Of a DNA stretch of 64,000 bases, positions 1-6,965 are shown one piece after another; within the stretch, counting starts at the first letter, position 1, and the number at the start of each line of letters is the position of its first letter. Under the pieces are notes generated by a model, which was not told where the DNA came from, did not search any database, and was given only the letters and a program-made list of their open reading frames with translations. A program made the translations under genes and the position numbers. The DNA is from Planococcus liqunii (GTDB lineage Bacteria > Bacillota > Bacilli > Bacillales_A > Planococcaceae), in NCBI RefSeq assembly GCF_030413595.1, contig NZ_CP129238.1, positions 2,852,001-2,916,000 on the forward strand, given 5' to 3'.

Positions 1-404
1 ATCACTTGTATTATTACAATAACATTGAAAACCATTTGACCGAAGTTGAACCCGGCCTTCACGGACTCAGCAACCACTTGCTCGATACGCCCTGGCCAAA
101 AGTCATTAAAGGCAAAAACTATTTGGAACGGTACTTATCCGAACAAGAGCGTGTTGATCCAGAAGACTTATTCCGCTTTCTGGCTGACAGCGAACAAGCG
201 CCCGATTCCACATTGCCCCAGACAGGCGTCGGTCTTGAATTCGAACGAATGCTGTCTTCGATGTTCATCAAAACACCTGAATACGGAACCCGTTCAGCGA
301 CTGTTGTCCTCATCGACCAAGACGACCATGTGACATTTGCTGAAAGGATATACGAAAAAGGGGAATTCAAAGAGCAGAACGTATTTGAGTTTGATATCGA
401 ATAA
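1..404 (+). CDS. NRDE family protein, C-terminal part (cut by window edge)
   Basis: The reading frame is open to the window start, so the gene begins upstream and only about the last 133 residues are present. The segment GLHGLSNHLLDTPWPKV is typical of the NRDE (TANGO2-like) family, whose members resemble Ntn-type hydrolases; the N-terminal Asn-Arg-Asp-Glu motif would lie outside the window. The tail TRSATVVLID followed by a short beta-rich end also fits the family. The biochemical role of bacterial members is not established. The gene ends just before a palindromic hairpin that opens a repeat block. Family call is fairly sure; function unknown. Confidence 0.8.
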   Translation, partial: HLYYYNNIENHLTEVEPGLHGLSNHLLDTPWPKVIKGKNYLERYLSEQERVDPEDLFRFLADSEQAPDSTLPQTGVGLEFERMLSSMFIKTPEYGTRSATVVLIDQDDHVTFAERIYEKGEFKEQNVFEFDIE

Positions 405-413
405 AGGTTCAAA

Positions 414-440
414 AAAGCCATTCGCTTTGCGAATGGCTTT
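414..440. repeat. Perfect hairpin, left boundary of repeat block 1
   Basis: A 12-bp perfect stem with a TTT loop (AAAGCCATTCGC / GCGAATGGCTTT). It follows the NRDE stop codon by 9 bases and could act as its terminator, although no strong T-run follows. An identical copy lies at 1130-1156, and a hairpin of the same design but different stem sequence is at 875-901. Confidence 0.8.
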
Positions 441-874
441 CAGGCTGTCGAGAAACATTCCATTCTCTAAGTCATTTCGCTCCAAGTGGACGCTTTCCGC
501 GGGCACGGCTTCAGCCGCTTCCTTCGCTGCGCTCCGTCCAGGGTCTTCAGCTCGTGCTGCTCCCGCAGGAAACAAGACTGCGAAGCAGACTTGTTTGCGA
601 CGAAGCTAGCGCAGCGATGCAGGAGCACAATGTTTGCCCTCGCCACTTTCCGCTTCATTCCATTCACTCTTTAAACAAAGAATTGTTTTTATCAGATAGA
701 GTGAATGAGTATGCGTGCTTTTTATTCACAGTTCACTGTCGATATGAAGCAAACCAGCGGAGAAAACCCTACTGCTCCTGCGCAAGCTCGTCGCAAAGAC
801 ATTGCTTCGCAAGCTTCAGCCATTGTCTTGCCTGCGGGGCAGCGTAAGCGACGAGACAGCCGAGACCCCGCAAG

Positions 875-901
875 AAATGATTGGGCTTTGCCCAATCATT
901 T
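875..901. repeat. Hairpin with 12-bp stem and TTT loop inside block 1
   Basis: AAATGATTGGGC and GCCCAATCATTT pair perfectly around TTT. The design (12-bp arms, GC-TTT-GC centre) equals the boundary hairpins but the stem sequence differs. It runs directly into the conserved GCGACGAAGCTAGCG core. Confidence 0.8.
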
Positions 902-905
902 GCGA

Positions 906-1000
906 CGAAGCTAGCGAAGCGATGCAACGCTCTTCCATGTTTCGAAGCTAGCGAAGCGATGCAACGCTCTTCCATGTTTCGAAGCTAGCGAAGCGATGCA
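906..1000 (+). repeat. 37-bp tandem repeat, two full copies plus a partial one
   Basis: The 37-bp unit starts CGAAGCTAGCGAAGCGATGC and ends TTCCATGTTT. It is repeated exactly at 906-942 and 943-979, and its first 21 bases recur at 980-1000. The unit contains the core of the dispersed repeat, so the array looks like local amplification of that core. Confidence 0.9.
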
Positions 1001-1129
1001 GAAACAGGAGCACAAGGTTTTCGCAGCGGCTGAGGAGGCTTGGCGCTCGCCCGCGGCAAGCGCAGCTGGTTTGTGGAATATTGGAGATATTCTAAGGGGA
1101 ATTTTTTCTATATCTTTCTCAACAAGCAG

Positions 1130-1156
1130 AAAGCCATTCGCTTTGCGAATGGCTTT
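1130..1156. repeat. Perfect hairpin, right boundary of repeat block 1
   Basis: Identical base for base to the hairpin at 414-440. It lies 86 bases beyond the 3' end of the minus-strand SRPBCC gene. Confidence 0.8.
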
Positions 1157-1242
1157 ACATTTACATTATAAAATTATTTGTAAATAGCTTGGCAACCTGC
1201 TTTTTTCTTTGGTTTCCAGCAGCTGTCGAGGCAATCCTGGTG

Positions 1243-1734
1243 TTACTCAAACGACACCGACATGCTTTCCAGCAAGCGCTGGTATTCCGGATATTCCTTG
1301 TTCCATTCTTCTTCGCGGGCAATTTCTTTTCCTTCAAGAAGCGCTTCAATAACATCCAGGCAGACATGCCATCCGGCCAAATCTTTTGCCGTGTGCGGAA
1401 CAATTTTGCTGATGGTTTCCACCAGTTCAAGCCGTGTCCCACCACCATCGGATGCCAGTTCAAAGCGGACCTGGTCTTCTCCCCATTCAAACGCCAGTTT
1501 TTGGCCTTCTTCGTATTCGAGGATGGTCATATTCTCATAATTTCCATTCCCCATATTAAACTTAATCTTGCCGCCTTTTCGAAGGTCTTCAATCGTCAAT
1601 TCCGAAAACCATTGCTGAAGTTTCGGGTTCTCTGTCAACATCGCCCAGACTTCTTCTCGGTTCTGGGCAAACGTGCGTACAAATGTCGCTTTGTAGCCTG
1701 ATTCAACTTTTATAACTTCCGCTCTCAAAATCAT
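1243..1734 (-). CDS. SRPBCC (AHSA1/START-like) family protein
   Basis: A protein of 163 residues with the pattern of the SRPBCC ligand-binding fold: a strand-rich start, then RTFAQNREEVWAMLTENPKLQQWF, the usual 'domain border' helix and WF motif, and a C-terminal helix preceded by GWHVCLDVIEALL. The family binds hydrophobic ligands; no substrate can be named. The start was set at ATG 1734 because GGGAGGG lies just upstream; the frame continues 24 codons further without a better site. It is monocistronic, transcribed towards repeat block 1. Family call is good; specific function unknown. Confidence 0.8.
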   Translation of the reverse strand: MILRAEVIKVESGYKATFVRTFAQNREEVWAMLTENPKLQQWFSELTIEDLRKGGKIKFNMGNGNYENMTILEYEEGQKLAFEWGEDQVRFELASDGGGTRLELVETISKIVPHTAKDLAGWHVCLDVIEALLEGKEIAREEEWNKEYPEYQRLLESMSVSFE

Positions 1735-1873
1735 CCCTCCCAGTACTTGTTGTTTCTCATTATACATCAGCTGCCCGGCGCTTATCTTCTTTAAAACTTC
1801 CTGCACTTTTTATGGAAATCTACCGCTAACCCTTCCCTAAAAGGGGTATAGACTCCTTAAGGAGTTGAAGAAT

Positions 1874-2746
1874 ATGAGATTAGGCTATGCATGCATGAAT
1901 ACCGAATTGAAAACTGTCTTCCGGACTTTGCGCCTTGCAACAGTTGAAGCGGAAGGTACAGCAAAAATCAAAGAATTGACTTTAAAGAATATGCAGACAA
2001 CCTTGGAAATAATTCAATGGAATATAGAAAACAATATTTTTTTCTACCGGGCTTCAAGTTCAATGATTCCATTATCGACCCACCCCGTTAACGACTGGAT
2101 CTGGTGGGAAGACCCGGACTTCCTGGACATTGCAGAACAAATCCGTTTATTGGTAGAAGCTTCACAAATGCGTGTTTCCATGCACCCGGGGCAATACACG
2201 GTACTCAATTCACCAAAACCGGAAGTAGTTAAAAAATCCATTGAAGATCTGGAATACCACGACCGGCTGATCCAATTGCTCGGTGGAAACGACTTGATCC
2301 TGCACACCGGCGGAGCATATGGAGACAAGGAAAGCGCAAAAGCCCGTTTTGCAGAAAATTACCTGAACCTCTCCAACAGCATCAAACGGCGGCTGCGGCT
2401 CGAAAATGACGATAAAACATTTACTGTCCGCGACGTACTTGATGTCAACAAAATGTGCGGCGTTCCAGTCTGCTTTGATATTCATCACCATAATTGCAAC
2501 AACGATGGAAAACCTGTAGACTTTGCCGAGATTTTAGCCACTTGGGAAGGATTCGGCATACCCAAAATCCATATCAGCACAGGCAAGGAAGGCTTCACCG
2601 ACTTGCGCCACCATGACCTGGTATCGGAAACCGACTTTAACGAACTCCTTTTGCTGCTCGGCGATACGGATGCAGATATTATGTTCGAAGCAAAACTGAA
2701 AGAACAGGCGGTCCTGCCTTTTGTAAAACAGTTGGCCCAAAAATAA
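1874..2746 (+). CDS. uvsE: UV DNA damage endonuclease UvsE
   Basis: A 290-residue TIM-barrel nuclease of the UvsE/UVDE family, which nicks DNA 5' of UV photoproducts to start an alternative excision repair pathway. Recognisable blocks are RLGYACMN at the N-terminus, FYRASSSMIPLSTHP, SMHPGQYTVLNSP (near residue 105), LILHTGGAYGDK, and CFDIHHHNCN, which carry the metal-binding His, Glu and Asp residues. ATG 1874 was chosen over TTG 1865 because TAAGGAG ends nine bases before it. A strong terminator follows, shared with the convergent kinase gene. Size and motifs match the family. Confidence 0.93.
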   Translation: MRLGYACMNTELKTVFRTLRLATVEAEGTAKIKELTLKNMQTTLEIIQWNIENNIFFYRASSSMIPLSTHPVNDWIWWEDPDFLDIAEQIRLLVEASQMRVSMHPGQYTVLNSPKPEVVKKSIEDLEYHDRLIQLLGGNDLILHTGGAYGDKESAKARFAENYLNLSNSIKRRLRLENDDKTFTVRDVLDVNKMCGVPVCFDIHHHNCNNDGKPVDFAEILATWEGFGIPKIHISTGKEGFTDLRHHDLVSETDFNELLLLLGDTDADIMFEAKLKEQAVLPFVKQLAQK

Positions 2747-2747
2747 G

Positions 2748-2780
2748 ACAAAACGGCTGCCTTTTTGGCAGCCGTTTTGT
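2748..2780. terminator. Bidirectional rho-independent terminator (uvsE / kinase)
   Basis: A perfect 14-bp stem, ACAAAACGGCTGCC with GGCAGCCGTTTTGT, and a five-T loop. It lies between two convergent genes and has A/T tracts on both sides. Confidence 0.9.
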
Positions 2781-2783
2781 TAT

Positions 2784-4046
2784 TTACCGGACTAACGGAA
2801 AGCTCAACGTGAACGAAGTGCCTTTTCCTTTTTCTGAACTTACCTGAATCTCCCCGCCCATTTGGCGGATGATACTGTAAGTTACCATCATGCCAAGGCC
2901 GGTGCCTTTTGACTTTGTTGAAAAGTACGGTTCGCCGAGGCGCTGGATTTCTTCTTTTGTCATACCGTTTCCAGTATCGTTAACTTTAATCGAAACGTCG
3001 TTTTTTCTTTCTTTTATCGCAATATCCAAAGTTCCTCCGTCCGGCATCGCTTCAATGCCATTGCGAATAATATTGATCAATGCCTGATGAAGTTTTTGCT
3101 TGTCAGCAAGGATCTTGGCAGTTCCATGAAATTCGGCCAGGCGAATTTCCACCTTGCCCCAATGCGCATAAGGCTTCATGACTTTAAGGACCTGCTCCAC
3201 CTCGGACCCCGCTTTCAAAACTTCCAACTGTTTTTGGACAGGTTTGGCAAATAAAAGATAATCATTGATTAATTGGTCTGCTGCTTCTATTTCCTCCAGC
3301 ATCGTCCCTTGGAATTCCAGCTGCTTTTCCCGGCTGTACTCTTGCTCCTGCATCAGCTGCAGAAACCCCTTCACACTTTGAAGCGGATTTCTGAGTTCAT
3401 GGGAAACAGAAGCCGCAAAATGGCTGACGGTTTCAAGTTTCTCATGCTTCATTAACGAGTTCAGCATGTATTCCTGGCGCAAAATATGCTCGATCAACAA
3501 AGCAGCGAGTGCAGTAATTGCTCCTTGGTTCAGCATCAACAACAGCCAAATATCAATCAAATCATGAATGGGGTCACCAAACAAAAAATAGCCGGCGATC
3601 AAATTAAAGAAAAACGATAAAAAAGTAATTAAGAAGACAAATCCTACTTTTCCTGCTCGATTGATGCGCATATAGAAAGGGTGCAGCAATGGTACGCCAA
3701 TTGCAAGGAGCAGCTGATTGAGTATGGCGATGTACATGCCGTCTCCGCCTATCACCATACGGCCCAACGATGAAACGATAAAAAGAACGGCACTTACAAG
3801 TGGACCCCCGTAAAGGGCTCCGACAATCATCGGTACTTGCCGCAGATCAAATATATAGTCATCGGACAAAAACTGGTACGGAAAAAACATGCAAAGAAGG
3901 ATCGAAACAGAGAACAACACGGTCAACGTTACGCGATGGCTGACAAAAAAGTTCCGTTTGCCTGCCGGTGCAAACATTTGATATAAAACAATCGGAAAGA
4001 TAATAAAGAAGATATTGTTGATCATTCCGGTCATCATTTGCAGCAC
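2784..4046 (-). CDS. KinB-like membrane sensor histidine kinase
   Basis: The first ~190 of 420 residues form about six membrane segments and include DDYIFDLRQVPMIVGALYGG, characteristic of the 5TM-5TMR_LYT sensor domain. The kinase core follows: H-box SHELRNPLQ with His216, N-box NIIRNGIEAMP, G1 box DTGNGM and G2 box GTGLGM. This arrangement is that of B. subtilis KinB, which feeds the Spo0F-Spo0A phosphorelay. No response regulator is adjacent, which fits such an orphan kinase. The start is GTG 4046 with AGGGAGAGGA upstream. The signal it senses cannot be read from sequence, and a direct sporulation role is inference. Confidence 0.85.
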   Translation of the reverse strand: MLQMMTGMINNIFFIIFPIVLYQMFAPAGKRNFFVSHRVTLTVLFSVSILLCMFFPYQFLSDDYIFDLRQVPMIVGALYGGPLVSAVLFIVSSLGRMVIGGDGMYIAILNQLLLAIGVPLLHPFYMRINRAGKVGFVFLITFLSFFFNLIAGYFLFGDPIHDLIDIWLLLMLNQGAITALAALLIEHILRQEYMLNSLMKHEKLETVSHFAASVSHELRNPLQSVKGFLQLMQEQEYSREKQLEFQGTMLEEIEAADQLINDYLLFAKPVQKQLEVLKAGSEVEQVLKVMKPYAHWGKVEIRLAEFHGTAKILADKQKLHQALINIIRNGIEAMPDGGTLDIAIKERKNDVSIKVNDTGNGMTKEEIQRLGEPYFSTKSKGTGLGMMVTYSIIRQMGGEIQVSSEKGKGTSFTLSFPLVR

Positions 4047-4138
4047 GGTGTCCTCTCCCTTCTTTCAAGTTATAAGAAGTCCATTATACCGCCACTGATC
4101 ACTCTGCACCACTCCCCCTACCAATTTTATTGGCCATT

Positions 4139-4624
4139 TTACTTTAGTGTGCTGCTTGCTATAGTAGCTTTCACTTTTTTCAATACCCGTTCCCGCCTTT
4201 TTTTCATCCCTGAAAGCGAAATGCAGGAAGACACAGCCAATTCGCTGAGGCTTTTTCCTTTCACGAATAAATCATCAAGCAAGACATATTCCGATTCCGA
4301 AAACAGTTGGGCATCCAGCCATTCCGGCAATCCATCTTCAATGCGGTCATCGCTGATCCATTCAAATGCTTCATTTTCAGTTACCGCAAAACGGCTGGAA
4401 AATCGGGATTCTTTTTTTAGTTCGTCAAGCATGGCGCCATGAATGCTGCGAAAAGCAAATGGCGTGAAATCCCCTTTTGATTCGTCGAACCGCTGGCACG
4501 CCTGCCAAAGCGCTATTTTACCGACTTGCCGAAAGGCATCGTAATCACGGTAAATATGCAGTTTACGGATAATGGCTGAAATCATGGGCGAGTATTGAAT
4601 CAAAGCTTCGTCGAAATTCTTCAC
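4139..4624 (-). CDS. Small sigma-70 family RNA polymerase sigma factor
   Basis: A 161-residue protein with sigma region 2 (FDEALIQYSPMISAIIRKL, then QVGKIALWQACQRFDESKGD and FAFRSIHGAMLDELKK). A region-4-like helix-turn-helix lies at the end (KSLSELAVSSCISLSGMKKR, rich in Lys/Arg). The layout resembles Xpf- and SigH-type minor sigma factors rather than classical ECF factors. GTG 4624 was chosen because GAAGGA lies seven bases upstream; the frame extends 28 codons further without a convincing site. It is divergent from comK with about 240 bases between the starts, suggesting a competence-related role, which is inference. Confidence 0.82.
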   Translation of the reverse strand: MKNFDEALIQYSPMISAIIRKLHIYRDYDAFRQVGKIALWQACQRFDESKGDFTPFAFRSIHGAMLDELKKESRFSSRFAVTENEAFEWISDDRIEDGLPEWLDAQLFSESEYVLLDDLFVKGKSLSELAVSSCISLSGMKKRRERVLKKVKATIASSTLK

Positions 4625-4773
4625 GTCTTTTTCCTTCTGAACGTTCCTGTTATTCCCGGGTAACGACAGCATATTAAATGAGAAGAAGTTATTCAAAATA
4701 CCATACATGCCAATAGATACATAATCAGCTATTTTAAGACACCTTATACATTACGTTTGATACATATAAATGT

Positions 4774-4791
4774 AAAAAATAATCCTTTTTT
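4774..4791. promoter_or_regulatory. A-tract/T-tract motif upstream of comK (possible K-box)
   Basis: AAAAAA and TTTTTT separated by six bases, just upstream of the comK -35. ComK of B. subtilis binds pairs of AAAA-N5-TTTT boxes; this single imperfect match is only suggestive. Confidence 0.3.
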
Positions 4792-4803
4792 CAGAAAATT
4801 ATG

Positions 4804-4832
4804 TTGATTCCTCACATACCGAATGGTACTAT
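4804..4832 (+). promoter_or_regulatory. SigA-type promoter of comK
   Basis: TTGATT (4804-4809), a 17-base spacer and TACTAT (4827-4832). Transcription would start near 4839, after the in-frame ATG at 4823. The promoter therefore supports translation from TTG 4862. Confidence 0.75.
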
Positions 4833-4861
4833 TTTCTAGTACACTGAAAGGGGAGTTTTTG

Positions 4862-5332
4862 TTGGGGAAATACGAAGAGAATTTTATTAATCGATCTACC
4901 TTATTTTTAATGTCTTCATTTGAAACAGAGCGCAAAACAAAAGTGGTCACAAAGCAGGGAGAGTTCTATTCACATCTCCCCGCCCTGCAACTGCTTGATC
5001 ATGCCTGTATGCTTTATGCCTCGACATATGAAGGCCGGGTAAAAGCAAATCGCCACAACTTGAAACAGCACAAAAAGACACCCATCCTTATTTCAACGGA
5101 TGGTGTAGCAGCATTCCCGATAAAATCACCAACCCATCCGAAGTGCGCGTGGATCTTCAATCATGATTACCGAACGGAATTTATGTCTCCCACCCGGACC
5201 CGCATCATCTTTGAACAACATAAGGTGTCTGTCGAACTGGATGTCTCCATCCATACAATGGAAAAACAACGATCACGCATGTATGAAATGCTTTATTATT
5301 ATATGAAAATCCGGGACAGGCACAATACATAG
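4862..5332 (+). CDS. comK: Competence transcription factor ComK
   Basis: A 156-residue protein matching ComK along its length: the block around LLDHACMLYASTYEGR corresponds to the B. subtilis segment LQIVDRSCRFFGSSYAGR. It is followed by KTPILIS, then AFPIKSPTHPKCAWI with the conserved Cys-x-Trp-Ile, and the late basic helix region. ComK activates DNA-uptake genes by binding A/T boxes. It is shorter than the B. subtilis protein (192 residues). TTG 4862 is preceded by AAGGGGAG at a spacing of six. A minor sigma factor gene is divergent upstream, and a terminator follows. Confidence 0.88.
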   Translation: MGKYEENFINRSTLFLMSSFETERKTKVVTKQGEFYSHLPALQLLDHACMLYASTYEGRVKANRHNLKQHKKTPILISTDGVAAFPIKSPTHPKCAWIFNHDYRTEFMSPTRTRIIFEQHKVSVELDVSIHTMEKQRSRMYEMLYYYMKIRDRHNT

Positions 5333-5357
5333 TCCTGGAAACTTGCCTGCTCAACAA

Positions 5358-5414
5358 AAAAGGCACCTCATTGTGAATTGGCCCGTGCATCCAATTCAGA
5401 GAGAGGTGTCTTTC
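5358..5414. terminator. Bidirectional terminator after comK
   Basis: Outer arms AAGGCACCTC / GAGGTGTCTT and inner arms GAATTGG / CCAATTC form a long hairpin with A and T tracts. It serves comK and the convergent GyrI-like gene. Confidence 0.8.
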
Positions 5415-5417
5415 TTA

Positions 5418-5948
5418 TTAGGCAGCGTCGTCCTGCATCAGCAGAAATGCAATTTCAATTTGCCATTTATGCAGATCCGGCTCAAGCTCAGGATCAGTCA
5501 AGTAATATTCAAAGCGCCCATTCCATATTTCGTCATCCGCTTCCCAGCGTTTATCAATATCCAGTTCTTCTTTTTTCGTCCATTCTTCCAATTGCTTCAG
5601 TGAAATTTCCAACTGATCCGGATGGCCTTGATGGACAGCAATTGCATAAGACCCGCCCGGGACAAAACTGGCAATCACCCGCTCATCTCCTGTCACCATC
5701 CGCTCAATCGGCACACCAACTTCCAGGCTGAATTCGGCATCCTCACTTCCAATGCACCAGTATCGGTAAAATGGCTCACCAGACGGTTCAATGTCTTTTT
5801 TATTCAGCCAATCATAAATTTCCGGGAGCAAAACTGTCGTCTGCGCCCAATCCTTCAGTGTCACTTGGATTGGAATTGCTACATAAGGCTGTTCGGTCCG
5901 CAATTCAACCGTAGGTTCGTTGATGTACTCATACCTCATTCTACCCAT
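5418..5948 (-). CDS. GyrI-like small-molecule-binding domain protein
   Basis: A 176-residue protein consisting of a single GyrI/SOUL-like (AraC effector-binding) domain: VAIPIQVTLKDW near the start, a central YRYWCIGSEDAEFSLEVGVPI, SFVPGGSYAIAVHQG, and a C-terminal segment with the acidic pattern EYYLTDPELEPDLHKW, typical of the family. Stand-alone members bind lipophilic compounds or drugs, and some hydrolyse them. No DNA-binding domain is attached. ATG 5948 has AGGAG five bases upstream. It is divergent from the TetR/RND pair, so a role in drug response is plausible but unproven. Confidence 0.75.
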   Translation of the reverse strand: MGRMRYEYINEPTVELRTEQPYVAIPIQVTLKDWAQTTVLLPEIYDWLNKKDIEPSGEPFYRYWCIGSEDAEFSLEVGVPIERMVTGDERVIASFVPGGSYAIAVHQGHPDQLEISLKQLEEWTKKEELDIDKRWEADDEIWNGRFEYYLTDPELEPDLHKWQIEIAFLLMQDDAA

Positions 5949-6046
5949 CCTTTCTCCTGCAGAAAAACTTCCTCTTCCTTTATGTATTCCATGAATAAAG
6001 AAAAATGCCTGCCACAATATTGACAAATAATCTGGAGCGGGATAAA

Positions 6047-6076
6047 TTGACAGCGCTTTGCCGAAAACTATATTCT
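6047..6076 (+). promoter_or_regulatory. SigA-type promoter of the tetR-swrC operon
   Basis: TTGACA (6047-6052), an 18-base spacer and TATTCT (6071-6076). The expected transcription start is next to the first operator at 6085. Confidence 0.7.
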
Positions 6077-6084
6077 GTAAGTAC

Positions 6085-6119
6085 TGACCAACCGGTCACA
6101 TTTTCTGACCAGCCGGTTA
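6085..6119. promoter_or_regulatory. Two palindromic operators upstream of tetR
   Basis: TGACCAACCGGTCA at 6085-6098 and TGACCAGCCGGTTA at 6106-6119 are near-perfect palindromes whose starts are 21 bases apart, that is two helical turns on one DNA face. They lie between the promoter and the ribosome binding site, as expected for autorepression by the adjacent TetR-type regulator. Confidence 0.8.
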
Positions 6120-6133
6120 CTAGGAGGGATTTT

Positions 6134-6952
6134 TTGGACAAAAGAAAGGAATTGATGAATCAGGCGGTTCACTTTTTCTCTTTAAAAGGGTTTCATCAAA
6201 CTTCGGTGCAGGAAATCGCTCAAGCTGCAGGGATTTCAAAAGGAGCATTCTATAAACATTTCGATTCCAAAGAGACTCTCTTTATGGACATCCTGTCCCG
6301 CTATAACGAAGAATTGAATGCAGATCTCTCTTCCCCCCATTTGGAAGAAGGATTAAATGACAAGCAAATATTTATCCGGAAATTAGAATTGGAAATCGAA
6401 CGTACAGTGATCAACAAGGAATTCTTTTTAATGGTTTTCAAAGATTTTCCGAAAGACAGCAGTGCTCAATTGGAAAAATTGTTTTATGAATTACGTTCTT
6501 CTCAGCTGACAGTACATAAGAACAACCTGCTGGAAGCTTACGGCGAGAAAGCCCAGCCGTTCATTTATGATCTGGTCACCATCCTGGAAGGCATCAAGCG
6601 GGAATATTTCTTCAACCTGATTTTCCTGGACAGGCAAGTGGAAGCCAAAAAACTGGCCGGGTTTATTGCTTCAAGCATAGATGCCATCGTCAGCCAGTTG
6701 GGAGAGATGGAACCGGTTTTGACGGATATGCCAGCGCCGATCAGCGCACTTGAGGAAAATTTTCTGAACGTCGAAGAAAAGATCCGGATGTCTGCGCCGA
6801 ATAAAGAAAAACTGCTTTCTACGCTGCAGCTTCTGAGAGAAGAGATGGCCAAGGATAACCCGCAGCAATTCCTGATTGAAGCCTTATGGCTGTATTTATC
6901 GCAAGAACCACAAATAGAAAAAGAACTTCTTCAGTTAAAGAAATTCTTATAA
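6134..6952 (+). CDS. TetR/AcrR family regulator of the adjacent RND pump (YerO-like)
   Basis: A 272-residue regulator. The N-terminal helix-turn-helix shows the TetR pattern AVHFFSLKGFHQTSVQEIAQ, then AAGISKGAFYKHFDSKETLF. The rest is a helical ligand-binding domain, longer than average because of a C-terminal extension of about 70 residues. TTG 6134 follows AGGAGGG at good spacing; the frame upstream of it overlaps the operators. In B. subtilis the TetR protein YerO precedes the RND pump gene swrC (yerP); the same order occurs here with 13 bases between genes. It probably represses its own operon. Confidence 0.88.
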   Translation: MDKRKELMNQAVHFFSLKGFHQTSVQEIAQAAGISKGAFYKHFDSKETLFMDILSRYNEELNADLSSPHLEEGLNDKQIFIRKLELEIERTVINKEFFLMVFKDFPKDSSAQLEKLFYELRSSQLTVHKNNLLEAYGEKAQPFIYDLVTILEGIKREYFFNLIFLDRQVEAKKLAGFIASSIDAIVSQLGEMEPVLTDMPAPISALEENFLNVEEKIRMSAPNKEKLLSTLQLLREEMAKDNPQQFLIEALWLYLSQEPQIEKELLQLKKFL

Positions 6953-6965
6953 AGGAGCATCCGTC

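Larger units (their letters stand above)
441..1129. repeat. Gene-free mosaic of intergenic repeats (block 1)
   Basis: No frame here has a ribosome binding site or a recognisable protein. The block contains a GC-rich element with GTGGACGCTTTCCGCGGGC near 486-504, a core beginning TTTGCGACGAAGCTAGCG and ending GATGCAGGAGCA at 594-627, and a second copy of that core from 899. Two further partial copies start at 943 and 980. Two of the cores directly follow hairpins (583-595 region and 875-901). An inverted copy of the core occurs at 21823-21856 in the second block. From memory, GGACGCTTTCCGCGGGC-like elements are dispersed repeats in many Bacillaceae and Planococcaceae genomes. Confidence 0.8.

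Noticed and set aside
486..1187. Several overlapping small frames in repeat block 1
   Set aside because: They run across hairpins and repeats, none has a plausible start site, and the same DNA recurs inverted in block 2.
4774..4791. A firm ComK autoregulatory box
   Set aside because: Only one imperfect half-arrangement is visible; the usual paired boxes were not found, so it is listed at low confidence only.
5949..6026. Upstream extension of the GyrI-like protein by 26 residues
   Set aside because: The extension lacks a ribosome binding site, while ATG 5948 has AGGAG at ideal distance.
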